Source: Artocarpus heterophyllus
Taxonomy: Eukaryota; Streptophyta; Magnoliopsida; Rosales; Moraceae
Direction of reading: 5' to 3'
Assembly: GCA_025403435.1 (NCBI GenBank)
Contig: JAJQZP010000461.1
Span: 124,001-188,000 of the forward strand
DNA length: 64,000 nucleotides
Shown piece after piece: positions 36,459 to 47,649 of the stretch (position 1 is the stretch's first letter; each line of letters opens with the position of its first letter). Position numbers and translations under genes: made by a program. The notes beneath the pieces were generated by a model that ran no database searches, was not told the origin of the DNA, and was given only the letters and a program-made list of their open reading frames with translations.

Positions 36459-37939
36459 GACTGAATTGACTGACGGACGTCTATTTTTCCTTATTTTCCG
36501 ATCAAGCGGCAAGCACATGTGTTAATATTTGGGGTGTTTTAATTTTTAATAAAAATTAAACTAAATTAAATTTAAACTTATAAAACATTAAAAAACACGT
36601 TTAATTGCTTCCCAAAAAAAAAAATAAATAAATAAAAAAATCTTCCAACCCAAACACGAGAATCCCCTATCTCAAACCCCAAACAGCAGTCACCCTCTGA
36701 CGACCACAGGTCCAACCCAACGCCCCCCACCGTCTATCTCTCAAACCCATCACCACTGCCTTCTCTTCGTCTCCTTCTTCTTCACTAGAGATGCTCTTGA
36801 TAAAGCAAATCTCTCCGCAAACAAGTGTTCATATTGAAGTCAACAAAAAGAAAGTGATTTATTTGCAATATAAAAAAATTCTTTCAATCATATATGTGAT
36901 TCACCTCCATGCCTTTTTTTTTTTTTTTCTAAAATATAACTTCATTGAACAAAAACTGAAAGGCAAATAGCCTACAAACACAAGATGAAGACGCCTGAAG
37001 GAGAAACAACAGAACACAAAAGGCTAAAAACTTAAGAAGCAATCTCAATAACCAAACCAAAGTAAAGAAAAAAAAAAAAAAACAATACCAGAAGAACAAG
37101 AGAGTTTTGAACAAATCCTCATTGATAAATCCCAACTTTAATCACTAATTACAAACCCACCACTAAAAATCTCCTAATCAATATTAACACATTTCCATTC
37201 CAAACTATTTCTACAAAGCTAACTCAAAAATTCTAATTTACAATTCAGAACCCAAAAATCCCAATTTATAAGCCTGATGGATTGGCAGATACATGGAGTT
37301 GGCGCAGACGGGGCATTCGAGTAATTCGTGGACGTTGATGAAGGGAGCCATGGCAGTGGGTAGTTGAGTCGACTCGACAAGCGGCAGTGGTAGCGGCGGC
37401 GAACGGATCGGCACTGCAAAGGATGAAGAAAGAGTCCCCGTCTTCCAACCATATCGGCACTAAAATCCTTCTCTCCTCCCACTCCCAAAATCTTTTCCAC
37501 ACAAAAAAGCTCATTTCCAGAAATGTTCTCGATTTTGAAATCCTCCAAGAACAACTCCAAAAATGTTCTCGACAAATTTTGGTCTGGGTTTTGTGAGGGG
37601 AGGCCACGACGGAGGAGTGGGGGAACTCCGATGGTCTGGGTTCAGTTACGGTGGCGGTCGCGATGGACTTGGCGGGTCTGAGCTCAGACGAAGGATTTAT
37701 TTTTTTTAATACTCAAACGAAGGATTTCAGTTTATTTTAAGAAAGAAGAAGGAGAAGGATCTTTTACTTTAATTTTAATTTTGTTTTTAAAGGGTTTTTT
37801 CCAATTTTTTATTTATACTTAAAATCTTGGTTGATTTAGTAAGGTTGGTATTATGGTATTTGCACCCTTAAACTGACACATGTACTTGGCACGTGATCAA
37901 AAAACTAGGAAAACGAGAGGTCCGGCACACAATTCAGGC
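36459..37939. mobile_element. long-TIR (Pack-MULE-like) element carrying a host gene fragment
   Basis: The left arm begins GACTGAATTGACTGACGG. The reverse complement of the right end begins GCCTGAATTGTGTGCCGG, and a second matching block follows (GATCAAGCGGCAAGCACATG / GATCACGTGCCAAGTACATG). These inverted arms of over 100 bp enclose about 1 kb of GC-rich, gene-like DNA. I found no transposase and no clean TSD, so the superfamily is inferred from long TIRs plus captured coding sequence, the Pack-MULE pattern. Confidence 0.55.
37274..37390 (-). pseudogene. captured fragment of a SINAT (seven-in-absentia) RING E3 ligase
   Basis: The minus-strand frame reads PLPLPLVESTQLPTAMAPF, then INVHELLECPVCANSMYLP and IHQ. 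HELLECPVC-x-N-x-MYxPIHQ is the conserved start of the RING finger in plant SINAT ubiquitin ligases, including the first CxxC zinc ligands. The match stops after IHQ; the rest of the RING (the NGHTLC part onward) and the SINA/TRAF domain are absent. As I recall, the first intron of SINAT genes falls near this point, so exon 1 alone may have been captured. A separate frame (37266-37607) crosses the same DNA but is not the homologous one. No functional ligase can come from this. Confidence 0.65.
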
Positions 37940-38115
37940 TTGTTTAGTGCTGGTTCTAACCACGCGATTTTTACCATAAATTTACTTATTAATAGTATAA
38001 AGCTTTCGTATGCTACAACAACAATAAAAAAATTGTTATAATGTAAAGCTCTCACATACTACAATAAAAATAGTTATAACTACTGATTCTCACCACTCTT
38101 TCAAATATCCTATCA
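37940..38115. mobile_element. MITE fragment next to the SINAT-carrying element
   Basis: It contains the family core (GTATAAAGCTTTCGTATGC and GTAAAGCTCTCACATACTAC) between loose inverted ends (GTTTAGTGCTGGTTCTAACC on the left, GATTCTCACCACTCTTTC on the right). The TSD is unclear. Confidence 0.35.
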
Positions 38116-38199
38116 GTCTTTTATTGAGAAATGGATTCCCTTTTTTAATATCAGACGAGTTCAAAATATAGATCGAATGGAAATGTAAATAACAAACAC

Positions 38200-38640
38200 A
38201 TAGTTCGTTTTATAATCATGGCGTAAAAAACGACATTAAAGTTTATGCCATTTCCTTACCGTCAAGATAACAAAGTATAAAAAAACGACATAATGCTTTA
38301 AACGATGGTAAAACTATAGTGAAAATGAAATTTAAAAAATAAATAACAACTATTTATTATTATTATTTTTTGGTTAAAAGACGTCAAACTTAGTGAATAG
38401 ACAACATCTAAAACCGTTGGACGTAAATCATTGTTTATTTGTCAATAAAAAAGTTAAAAGACTACACATAATCGTTTCGACAGTAAAACTATAATAATCA
38501 TTAACATGGGCGACGCCACATGTAATAGTTTCGTGACAAACGACAAATGGTGTGTCGTTTTCCTGCTCAATCCACACTAAAACTAAACGACATGCCATTT
38601 AGAGGAAAAATGTGTCGTTTTTTTTTTTTTTTTTTTTGGG
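38200..38640. mobile_element. transposon end with repeated AAACGACA motifs
   Basis: The motif AAACGACA or its complement TGTCGTTT occurs repeatedly in both orientations (about 38227, 38282, 38537, 38553, 38585, 38612). The style is that of subterminal repeats of CACTA-type elements. It ends about 160 bp upstream of the PPR gene. No coding sequence or TSD was found. Confidence 0.35.
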
Positions 38641-38831
38641 CTAGATTTACGGTACTGATCTTTAACAGAGGGAGACTGCGAAGGGCTTTGCTATTATGGA
38701 GAAAAGGAGGAATGTTTTAAAATTCTAAAACATTGCCGTTAGTTGTCGTTTGAATCCTAGAAAGTGGAAACGAATGTAGAACCGAAGCAGATGGAGAGTT
38801 GAACATAAAAACAAGAACTTGGAAAATTTCA

Positions 38832-40469
38832 ATGATAAGGTACAGAACAAACGACAAGAGCATCTACCGTCAAACGACTTCAAGCCTATGGCAGAATTGC
38901 ACGAACCTCCGAGCTCTCAAACAAGTCCACGCTTCAATGGTGGTCAACGGCTTCAACTCCGACGTTTCCGTTCTCAGAGACTTCATCTTCTCCGCCGCCG
39001 TGGCCATTTCGTCCACCATAGACTATGCCCACCGGGTGTTTGCCCATATCTCCGAACCGGACGTCTTCATGTGGAACTCCATTATCAGAGGCTCAGCCAT
39101 GAGCGGGAATCCTCTGAAAGCCATTTCGTTGTACGGCCAAATGGAAAGACGGCGTGTCATGGCCGATCGGTTCACTTTCCCGTTCCTGTTCAAGGCCTGC
39201 ACTAAGCTTTCTTGGGTGATGATGGGTTTGGGAATCCATGGGAAGGTTGTCAAGTTCGGGTTCGATTCAAATAAGTATGTGAGGAATACCCTCATCCATT
39301 TCCACGCAAATTGTGGGGATATGAGCGTGGCGAGCGCTCTTTTCGACGAATCGGCAAGGGCGGATGTCGTGGCGTGGTCGGCTTTGACGGCGGGATATGC
39401 AAGGCGAGGGAATCTGGACGTGGCCAGACGGTTGTTTGATGAAATGCCTGAAAGGGATATGGTTTCTTGGAATGTGATGATAACGGGGTATGCGAAACGA
39501 GGGGACATGGTGAATGCGAGGCGGCTTTTTGATGAGGTTCCTAGAAGAGACGTGGTGTCTTGGAATGCGGTGATTGCGGGGCATGTAAATTGCGGGGATT
39601 ATTTGGCGGCGCTCGAGATGTTTGAGGAAATGAGAAGCGCGGGGGAACACCCCGACGAAGTGACAATGCTTAGTCTCTTGTCCACTTGTACGGAGTTGGG
39701 AGATTTATGTGCCGGCCAAATGATGCATAGCTCGATTCTGGAGATGGGTTCGGGGTGCTTGAGCATTCTACTAGGGAATGCGCTTGTGCATATGTATGCA
39801 AAATGTGGGAGCATTGAAACGGCGCTTGATGTGTTCAGGGGAATGACTCACAAAGACGTTACGACGTGGAATTCGGTGATAGGGGGTTTGGCTTTTCACG
39901 GCCATGCCAAGGAAGCGCTTGTTCTGTTCCAAGAGATGTTGAGGTTGAAAATCAGGCCGGATGAGATCACTTTCGTTGGGGTCTTGGTTGCTTGCAGTCA
40001 TGCCGGGAAAGTTGAAGAAGGGCGGGGATATTTCAACCTCATGAGAAGTAGGTACAATATTAAGCCAAACATACGACATTATGGCTGCATGGTTGACATT
40101 CTAGGCCGTGCAGGGCTATTGAATGAAGCGTTCGATTTCATGGAAACAATGGAGATTGAACCGAATGGCATCATTTGGAGGACTTTGCTTGGAGCTTGTC
40201 GAATTCACGGAAATGTTGAGCTCGCAAAGCGCGCAAGTGAGGAGCTACTTAGAATTAGAACGAATGAGAGTGGAGACTATGTGCTTCTATCTAACATTTA
40301 TGCTTCAAAAGGGGAGTGGAATGGGGCGGAGAAGGTAAGGAAGTCTATGGACAAAAGAGGGGTGATGAAAGAGGCTGGTTTTAGTCTAATTGAAGCTAAT
40401 AACATTTCTGTCAAGCAATTTTTGTTTAATTCAAAATCTAAGTTCAGTTCCAGACACCAAGGATCTTGA
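38832..40469 (+). CDS. E-class (PLS-type) pentatricopeptide repeat protein, At5g15300-like
   Basis: An intronless frame of 545 codons from ATG 38832 (an upstream in-frame ATG at 38799 gives 556). I prefer 38832 because MIRYRTNDKS matches the recalled start of the Arabidopsis homologue. Tandem PPR motifs fill residues about 60-440, for example DVVAWSALTAGYARRGNLD, DMVSWNVMITGYAKRGDM and DVVSWNAVIAGHVNCGDY. The C-terminal E domain includes NGIIWRTLLGACRIHGNVEL and GDYVLLSNIYASKGEWNG. There is no DYW deaminase domain. Proteins of this type bind organelle RNA and usually specify C-to-U editing sites with a DYW partner in mitochondria or plastids. Target and organelle cannot be read here. The frame is intact, so it is probably functional. 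Confidence 0.92.
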   Translation: MIRYRTNDKSIYRQTTSSLWQNCTNLRALKQVHASMVVNGFNSDVSVLRDFIFSAAVAISSTIDYAHRVFAHISEPDVFMWNSIIRGSAMSGNPLKAISLYGQMERRRVMADRFTFPFLFKACTKLSWVMMGLGIHGKVVKFGFDSNKYVRNTLIHFHANCGDMSVASALFDESARADVVAWSALTAGYARRGNLDVARRLFDEMPERDMVSWNVMITGYAKRGDMVNARRLFDEVPRRDVVSWNAVIAGHVNCGDYLAALEMFEEMRSAGEHPDEVTMLSLLSTCTELGDLCAGQMMHSSILEMGSGCLSILLGNALVHMYAKCGSIETALDVFRGMTHKDVTTWNSVIGGLAFHGHAKEALVLFQEMLRLKIRPDEITFVGVLVACSHAGKVEEGRGYFNLMRSRYNIKPNIRHYGCMVDILGRAGLLNEAFDFMETMEIEPNGIIWRTLLGACRIHGNVELAKRASEELLRIRTNESGDYVLLSNIYASKGEWNGAEKVRKSMDKRGVMKEAGFSLIEANNISVKQFLFNSKSKFSSRHQGS

Positions 40470-41197
40470 GCCCCAAATCTGCCAGAAAGTATATTATTTG
40501 TCACTGGAATATTGTTGAATAAATAACACATTCGTATTATTGGGAAGCAATTATGGAACAATCTTTTCTTAGCAAAACCAAAAAAAAAAATTTATGGAAC
40601 AATTTCTCCTTTTCTCCATGGTTGGACATTTTGCCAATTCTTGCTTCGATGATATCATGCATGTTGATTGAAAGGAAAATGAGTAATTTTCTTCCAAAAA
40701 TATTAAATTTGCTTATTAATCACGGTATTTAGATTAATCAAATTATTAATCACAAAAAAATATTTAGATGGATATAATTATGCTATGGCAAAATTATATT
40801 ATTACCTTTTCTTCTGATTTTTCTTTGCTTATAGTCATTACTATTCGATCTTCATTGCTGTTTTCGGCTCTTTCAATTTGTCCTACCTCCTATTGCCTGA
40901 GATTCATTAATCGTTACATGGATGTGATAACTTAAATTTTGTGAGGCTTTTTCTAATGCTCTAATTGCCTTCTTTTGTAAGGAACGTTTAGACTAATTAC
41001 CTGATTATGTACCTAAAAAAAAACGAACAAAGGTTAACCAATAACTATTAAATATAGGGGATAGACACATGCTTTATCCTTAAAGAAATGTATTTACGTT
41101 GATGGACAGCCTTTGCACACGTGCCATATACACTGATTCTCTATATGAGCAATTGAGCATATATTTAAGACAATAAAAATGTCACGCGTGCACCTAT
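40470..41197. other. 3' flank of the PPR gene
   Basis: AT-rich, no gene. AATAAATAACAC at about 40518 could serve as a poly(A) signal roughly 50 bp after the PPR stop. Confidence 0.45.
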
Positions 41198-43679
41198 AAT
41201 ATTGTGACACACAAGATTTTTAATGCATTAAAAATACATTAAGTTAAGAATTAAATAAGATGAAAAATACGGTTTAATGAAAAATACTGTATAATAAGAT
41301 GAAAAATTATACAGTATTAGAACAACGCAGTATAAGAATTGAATTGTGTGGACCACAATTTCTTTTTATACTTTTATAAAAGAAAAGAAAAAAAAAAGGA
41401 AAAAAATCAAAAAATTTAGACAAAATTCGACACACTCTCTCTCTACTTTCTCTCTCTACATTTTCTCTCTCTCTCCTCAAATTTCGTTTGAGATTCCGGC
41501 GTTATTTTTCAACACCTCCCGCACCAGTGGGAAGCTCTCGTTGAGCTGAATCCAACGAGGTGTCGTGCCACCCAAAACACTGTCGGAGGAGGGCTCACGC
41601 GCCGCCTAAAGTGGCGGTGAAACCCATTTCTTCCCGACATGATTTCTCCACCGTCCGACCACCAATCGACGTGATCTTGGTGTCTATGGACTTAGCGTGA
41701 GGAGAGGAACAAGATGGTATTAATTTCCCAGCTCGATTTTGGCTGGAAAAGCTTCACCGGAGGAGCCCCGTCGCCGCCGTGAAGCCACCGTCGGAACCGC
41801 CGTATCTGGCGGCGGTGTGGCACACCGCCGGTGCCAAAATGATCAGAGGGCGACGGTGAGCAAGACCCCTCGGTCAATTGCACCGTTCCGTCGCCCCTTG
41901 CCGGAGATCATGGATGCCCGCCACCGTCGCCGTGGGTGAGGTCAGGTTGGCCGTTTTAGGCCATTTTGTGCCAAATTGAAGGCACTAATACCTTCAGAGG
42001 CTTGAGAAGAGTGTGAAGCAACCCTTAATTGCATGAAATGATTGCCGGAGGACGGAGAACGGCATCTCCGTCGTGCACCACCGTGGGGCTAGGTGGAGCC
42101 GCCGTTCCACGCAGTGTTGAGCTGTCCCACCATAGGGGAAATACTCAGAGGGCCACGGGGAAGAAAATGCCCAGCTCAATTTCACGGTGTCTCCGCCGGA
42201 GATAGGAGATCGGAGCCGCCGGTGTTAGCCGAGAATTCCGTCTTCGATTTGCTATGTTAGAGGGCAAATTGGGTGAAATTGACCCCACCAATCGACTCAA
42301 GAGGGTCGATTTATGGGGGGTAGGCTCGAGCTCAGCCCTCAATGGAGCCAACTGCCGCCGGTCAACGGCCGGTCAACGTCGGTCAACAACCGGTCAAAGG
42401 TCAAATTGGGATTTTGTGATCCAGACCTTCGATCGAAGATCCGAGACCGCCTCCCGACTCGTTTCGACGCTCTGAACGCAATGGTGACCTCCGTTCGAGC
42501 TAATTCCACTCCAATAAAAATCATCTGGTACCGACTGCACGCGGATCGAGGCGATTCAAACAGCAGTATCGGAGTCCAAAATGACAGTTTCAAGAATGGA
42601 TGATCTCCAGGAAGCATTCCTAGCCATTCATGGTAGCTCAAGGAGCACTGCAGAGGATGCTTCGCATACTGTAGATGCAGCGAGATACAACTGGATCTGC
42701 TTTACTTGGAGTTCAAGTAAGTAGGAATCTCGCCTACAGTATGAACTGTTTTAGAATAAATTGTTTTAGATGCTTTCATAGAAATTTATGAAATGCATGA
42801 TCAGTTATGGTTACATTGTTTTATGTAAGAATGAGTTTTATAACGTTAGAAGGTGACGAAAAACCCGTTAAGGGTAAAATCGTCATTATTAAGGAAACGG
42901 CTAGAACGGAGTCGAACACTCCAATTTAGCATAACGTTATTAGATGGAAAAAATGTTTCGTAATACGTTAAGTAACGTAACGGTCATATGAGATCAGAGA
43001 TTTAATAAGAGATGTTTTAAGTAAACGAGAGGTAACCGATGGGTTACAAAGTTAAAAGGAAATGTAACCTCGGTGGGTTACAAGGCTAATTGAAGGAAAT
43101 GTAAACTAATGGTTTATAAGGTTAAGTTAAAAGAATGGTAGACCGATAGTATACTAGTCATTAAAGGAAAGAATGGTTAATGTTTACGTTTTATTATCAA
43201 TCGAGTGGATTGATAATAAAGAAAGTTAATTAATAAGTCGGCTGTCGTTTGATCAGGATACAGAGGCCGACTAATGGAAGGAAAAGGACCGGAATAGAGA
43301 ACGCTAGAGCATAGTTAAGGTAAGTTTCAAACCTCACCTACAGCATGAAGTAAATGATTTTTAAATGCTTATTTGTATAAATTGCAAATGAGTTTGCAAT
43401 TATTATGTAAGTTTCTTTAAAGTATGTTTGCATTTATTATGCAAAAAGTTTTAAAGTTCAAGAATAAGATTTGCAATGAATTTGCAATCGTTATGTTAAA
43501 GGTTTATTTGCATATTGATATGCATAACATTTCTTAAAAGTGTAAGTTATGATTTTTAAAGTATTGAAAGTATGCTTTGCATTATGACAATGCAAAATGT
43601 TTAATAGTTTAAGTTATAAGTTTCATGTTGCATTTGCTATGCAATAAGTTGCATTTATTGTGCAATAAGTTTTAGAATA

Positions 43680-43855
43680 AAAGTTACAGTTTACAAAATG
43701 TGTTTGCATTTTATGATGTATTTATTAAGCAATATGTTGCATTTGTTATGCAATGAGTGTTAGAATGCAAGTTATGATTTGCAAAATGTGTTTGCATTTT
43801 ATGATGCATTTGTTAAGCAATATGTTGCATTTGTTATGCAATAGATTTTATAGTA
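43680..43855. repeat. tandem repeat of about 88 bp with GCATTTGTTATGCAAT motifs
   Basis: Two adjacent copies of a unit containing AAAATGTGTTTGCATTTTAT and AAGCAATATGTTGCATTTGT. Single TTTGCATT/AATGCAAA words continue back to about 43370, so the array decays leftwards. Confidence 0.75.
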
Positions 43856-44404
43856 CAAGCTATGAATTGCAAGTGTATTGCATATAATGTGATTGCATTT
43901 GAAATGCTCACTAAAATTAATAATAAGGTAGCGTAAGGATAAAAAGAAAGTGTCATACCAGCCTCTTTGTTATGAGGTAATGAAAGTAAAATTAAAGTTT
44001 GACCTCCTAAAGGTGAGGTACAAGACCTCAATGTTTGATGGTCTCAAGTCTTCCACAAGGGAAGCACCATGTTTATGATCTCATGATTAATGAGTTGGTA
44101 CGAACACTAAAGTAAAGTAAGGAAAATGAAAGTTATAAGATAAATAAAGTTAAAGAACAAGAATAAAGGTTGAGAAAGAAATCAATATTTAAGTTTATAG
44201 AATGTTCATAAAATGCTCATAATTAAAGTTAATAATTGAGCATAAATGGAGTCATGCATTCTAATATTGCTTGAATGCCTTTCATGAAATATTTATATGT
44301 TATGTTATTGAAAACATTCAGAGAAATGTTTTATGACAAATGTTTATGAAAAACATTTTCATGTTTTCAAGAGACGGTTTATGAACGACGTATTAAGATA
44401 AACG

Positions 44405-44690
44405 TTCAAGAAATGTTTTACGAAAAACGTTTATGTAAAATGTTTCAGAAATGTTTTACGAAAAACGTTATGCAAAACGTTTCAGAAATATTCTATGAAA
44501 AACGTTTATGAAAAACGTTTTTAGAAATGTTTAAGGAAAACGTTTATGAAAAATATTTTCAGAAATGTTTTATGAAAAACGTTTATGAAAAACGTTTTTA
44601 GAAATGTTTAAGGAAAACGTTTATGAAAAATATTTCATAAATGTTTATGGAAAACGTTCATGAAGAACGTTTCAAGAGAAAAGTTTTCAT
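44405..44690. repeat. 38-bp tandem repeat rich in AAACGTTT, about seven copies
   Basis: The unit is of the form GAAATGTTTTATGAAAAACG then TTTATGAAAAACGTTTTTA. Alternating variants (TTATGAAAAACG and TTAAGGAAAACG) form a higher-order dimer of about 77 bp. Each unit contains one or two ACGTTT words. Confidence 0.85.
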
Positions 44691-45262
44691 GAGAAAAGTT
44701 TTTAAAGCATGTTCAAATGTTTTGTGAGAATATGTTTGAACTTACTGAGCGAAAGCTCATTAAAAGTTTTTCATGCTGTAGGTAATTTATGGGTGACCAA
44801 TAGGACCCGCTAGAAGAGCGGGGTGCTGCGGAGGACAGATGCGAAGATTTGGGTATGGATACCATCACTGTTTGCTTCTGCTACGTAAAGAAAAGGTTTT
44901 CCATTGTTTAATATAGTATTTGTGAAGTTTTAAGAAAATCAAAGTTTTAAGAATTGTATTTAAAGTTTTAAAATACAGTTTACGAATTGTTTTATGTAAT
45001 TATAAATTAAATTTTTAAGCTATGATTTAATAAATGTTTCTTATTAAGTTTTAAGAAACGTTTTCAGAAATGATTTTAAGGGCAAGTGTTGAGCGAGGTC
45101 TCAACTTGAAATGCGACAGAAGTCGCATCAATATTAAAGAACGTTTAAAGAAAAAAAAAATTTATTACAGTATTTTCTTACTAAATAAGTAAGATTACTG
45201 TTTACGAAACGATGTTTAAGTAAATAAAGTGACTGCCCGAAAAGGCGGGTCGTCTCAAATCT

Positions 45263-45651
45263 ATATATATATATGAGAAACCCCTTTTTATTCTTATGGG
45301 TTAAAATTTCACTGTTCATGAAATAGTAGATCTCAAGTTAGTATATAGTATATTTTTTAAATTAAGATTTACTATTTTATGAGTAGCAGGTTTTAATCTA
45401 TATGATTAAATAAGAGTGTTACTTCTATATATATATATATATATATGCACGTGCAATATCTGGTTGGCAAGAAAATGGAAGAGAATAGATGTGCATTACA
45501 TAATAACAAAACATCAAAGATAAAATACATTACAAAGGCAATCACACATGCAACATGGAAAAAAACTCATAATCATCCACACTGCATGAAACCACATGAC
45601 CAAATGTCATGTATGTAAATATGAACATGCACTGAAATCACAGGAGACTGA
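45263..45651. other. 3' flank of the CASP gene
   Basis: AT-rich, with a (TA)n tract at about 45427-45446. The minus-strand 3' UTR of the CASP gene should lie here. No other gene is seen. Confidence 0.5.
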
Positions 45652-47529
45652 TCAACGTCGAGAAAGGGCCACGCCTGACAAGAAGATTACGAGTAAAAAG
45701 ACACCAACTCCGACGAAAGATCCAATCAAAGAACCGGAGATGCGCTCGCAGAAGGAGTTAAATTGTCGGCAGATGGCAAACCAGTTGGTCTTGGTATTTC
45801 CGTTGTGTGCTAAGAGTACAACGGCTGCTGATGCAGAAGCTGCTGCTGTTAGAACAGCCAGCATTACCTAATACATGATTAACGAAAAATTTAACTCACA
45901 TAATCATGTATTAGAGGATTAACTCTTAGAAAAAATAAATTAATTATTAGCTTCCTAATGATGATCACCAAACTATTGGTTCAAATAGGATCTATAAATG
46001 TTCTGTGGTGATCATATAATTATCTGAAAGACATACACACACACATAATCCTTCTAAAGCACGTAAGTTAGGATATATATTTTTGCTTTATCGGTAACTG
46101 CTGTTATTTTGACCACTGAATTAACTTTTCAACAATCGAACTTGTAAATCTCATGTTAAAAATTTACAATACGTCCCAATCATAGATCAAACTGTTAAAA
46201 GTTGATTCAACAATTAAAATAATCATAAAAATCCGTCCTATTATAAAATTTGCATAATCGTTATTGCTTTTTTACTAAACTACTAATATCATATGAAGAC
46301 AGATTATCAGTTGATTAACCACAAGAGTACTATAAACATTATTACCGCATCAAACATGATCAAAAGCACTCTACTTTTTTGTGCATTGCTCCTCACGATG
46401 TGGAAGATTGAAGGGACGAGAGATAGAACCAGATAGCCGCTCACAATCGCATTGGCCACCACAAAGAACCTTCAATATTTCAACAAATTAATAGATAATA
46501 ACCTTGTCGGTAAATTAATTCAATATATCATATATAGGCTTAAATAAGTATATATACATATGCAAGTGCGCGCGCATACATAGATACGATAAAGCCACAT
46601 TACGCTCGTGTCTTTACTCAATTTTTAAAGTTTTAAATTTTTAATACTAAATTTTTTCATAAATTTTAGTTGTGTTTCATTTTACAAGAAGAATGATAAT
46701 TACACGGTAAATTAATAGTTTAAATAAATCATTATACTCTTCTTTATAAAAAAAACTATAATTATGACCTTATTTATATATAACTATGCTTGCATGCAAT
46801 AAAATTCGTCTCTATTATTTTTCCAATACAAGAAACAGAGCCTTTAGCGGCAACAGTAAAATTGGCTTTTAGCGATGACATTTAGTTGCAAAAGAGGAAT
46901 ATAATAAATATTCTGAAAAAGGAAAAAATAGAACGTGAGGCCTACTTTTAGTGACAATAATGTCTTTTTTAAAAGTTTAGTATGAACTTCTAGAAAAACT
47001 TATTTATTATTGTCAAAAATAGACTTTATATCATCGCTAAAAGTTTGGCGACAAAGATTGGAATTTTGCTAAAAACTTTTTAGTGACAACAATCCATGTT
47101 TTAACAACGACAAAATGCTCCATTTGTTGTAGTGTTCATAGTTCCCATACCAAAAAATTCAAGCTTCGCTATTGCATGCATACATACATACACACAGACC
47201 TAATATATGCCTGCACTTAATTTAAATACATGATGAGAGACAAGAAATCAAGAAATGAAGTGGTAATGAGAGTTAATTAAGCAGAAGACATACGTAAACG
47301 TTGGAAGATCATCGTACTTGGCCCTAAAGCGGATGAACCTGGTAAAGAAAGGAAGTGTTTCGTAGGTTGTTGCCATGGTAGCTGCACTTGCTAAGGTACC
47401 AACAATTGCCACAAGCCTTAGAACAAAATCCAATATGGACAGGCCTTTCTTCACCCCATTACAGCTTCTTGGGAATGACCTAGTTTTGGCCTGATGATCT
47501 CCAACTTCAACGGCACTGATTTGCTTCAT
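45652..47529 (-). CDS. Casparian strip membrane domain protein (CASP5-like), 3 exons
   Basis: Minus-strand exons 47529-47294, 46469-46346 and 45867-45652 join with GT..AG splice sites into 191 codons. Four membrane helices are visible: about residues 31-51 (with the conserved Arg in [11 protein letters not shown]), 80-100 ([20 protein letters not shown]), 113-137 (with the conserved Asp in [17 protein letters not shown]) and 165-186 ([18 protein letters not shown]). The first extracellular loop holds the CASP signature ETLPFF...[11 protein letters not shown]. The second loop holds a Cys pair (WFAIC and SFCERISGS). CASPs form the endodermal membrane scaffold that directs local lignin deposition in the Casparian strip. 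The signature separates it from generic CASP-like proteins. All splice sites and the frame are intact, despite a transposon in intron 1 and a retrotransposon about 1 kb upstream. Confidence 0.93.
46824..47134. mobile_element. CACTA-type MITE in CASP intron 1, 311 bp, TSD TTC
   Basis: It starts CAATACAAGAAACAGAGCC and ends GCTCCATTTGTTGTAGTG, so the right end reversed gives CACTACAA, the plant CACTA terminus. TTC flanks both sides (46821-46823 and 47135-47137), the 3-bp TSD of this superfamily. Inside are TTAGCGACA/TGTCGCTAA-type words in both orientations. No transposase is present. It sits between CASP exons 1 and 2 without touching splice sites. Confidence 0.75.
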
Positions 47530-47634
47530 GTTTTTTATGTAGGGTTTTTTGGGAGGCGTTAGTTAGTTGTAAATTATATGAAGAGCAAAATCAAGTCTGA
47601 AAAAATTTGCATGGTGTAGCAGTCTGGAAGGTGT

Positions 47635-47643
47635 TATTTATAT
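47635..47643 (-). promoter_or_regulatory. TATA box of the CASP gene
   Basis: The minus strand reads TATAAATAA about 105 bp upstream of the CASP start codon, implying a leader of about 75 nt. This is a sequence match only. Confidence 0.5.
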
Positions 47644-47649
47644 GCAACT

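Larger units (their letters stand above)
41203..45257 (+). mobile_element. large non-coding LTR-like unit, 4.1 kb
   Basis: The unit starts TGTGACACACAAG and ends GGCGGGTCGTCTCA. Flanking 5-mers are AATAT (41198-41202) and AATCT (45258-45262), a 4-of-5 match. Its design parallels the unit at 10201-12532: a pyrimidine leader with CTCTCT tracts (41432-41476), a GC-rich 1.1-kb section (41480-42620), then AT-rich repeated DNA. No PBS or coding region for gag or pol is seen. Short frames at 41692-42641 occur on both strands and in several frames, as expected from GC-rich non-coding DNA. It could be a very long solo LTR, a LARD, or a transcribed non-coding repeat. Boundaries are tentative. Confidence 0.45.

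Noticed and set aside
37266..37607. 113-aa and 118-aa minus frames across the SINAT fragment
   Set aside because: The SINAT similarity is in the third minus frame; these two frames are out of register and match nothing.
38799..38831. Upstream in-frame ATG as the PPR start
   Set aside because: The recalled homologue begins at the MIR(Y/K)RTND position; the 11 extra residues have no support, though they cannot be excluded.
39023..39814. Long minus-strand open frames opposite the E-PPR gene
   Set aside because: They are shadows of the plus-strand PPR coding sequence, with no recognisable domain.
41692..42641. Several open frames on both strands in the GC-rich part of the 4.1-kb unit
   Set aside because: They overlap in opposing frames, lack a domain and are explained by GC-rich, stop-poor DNA inside a repeat.
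44405..44690. Regularly spaced repeats considered as a CRISPR-like array
   Set aside because: Units are contiguous and lack unique spacers, the genome is nuclear plant DNA, and there are no cas genes.
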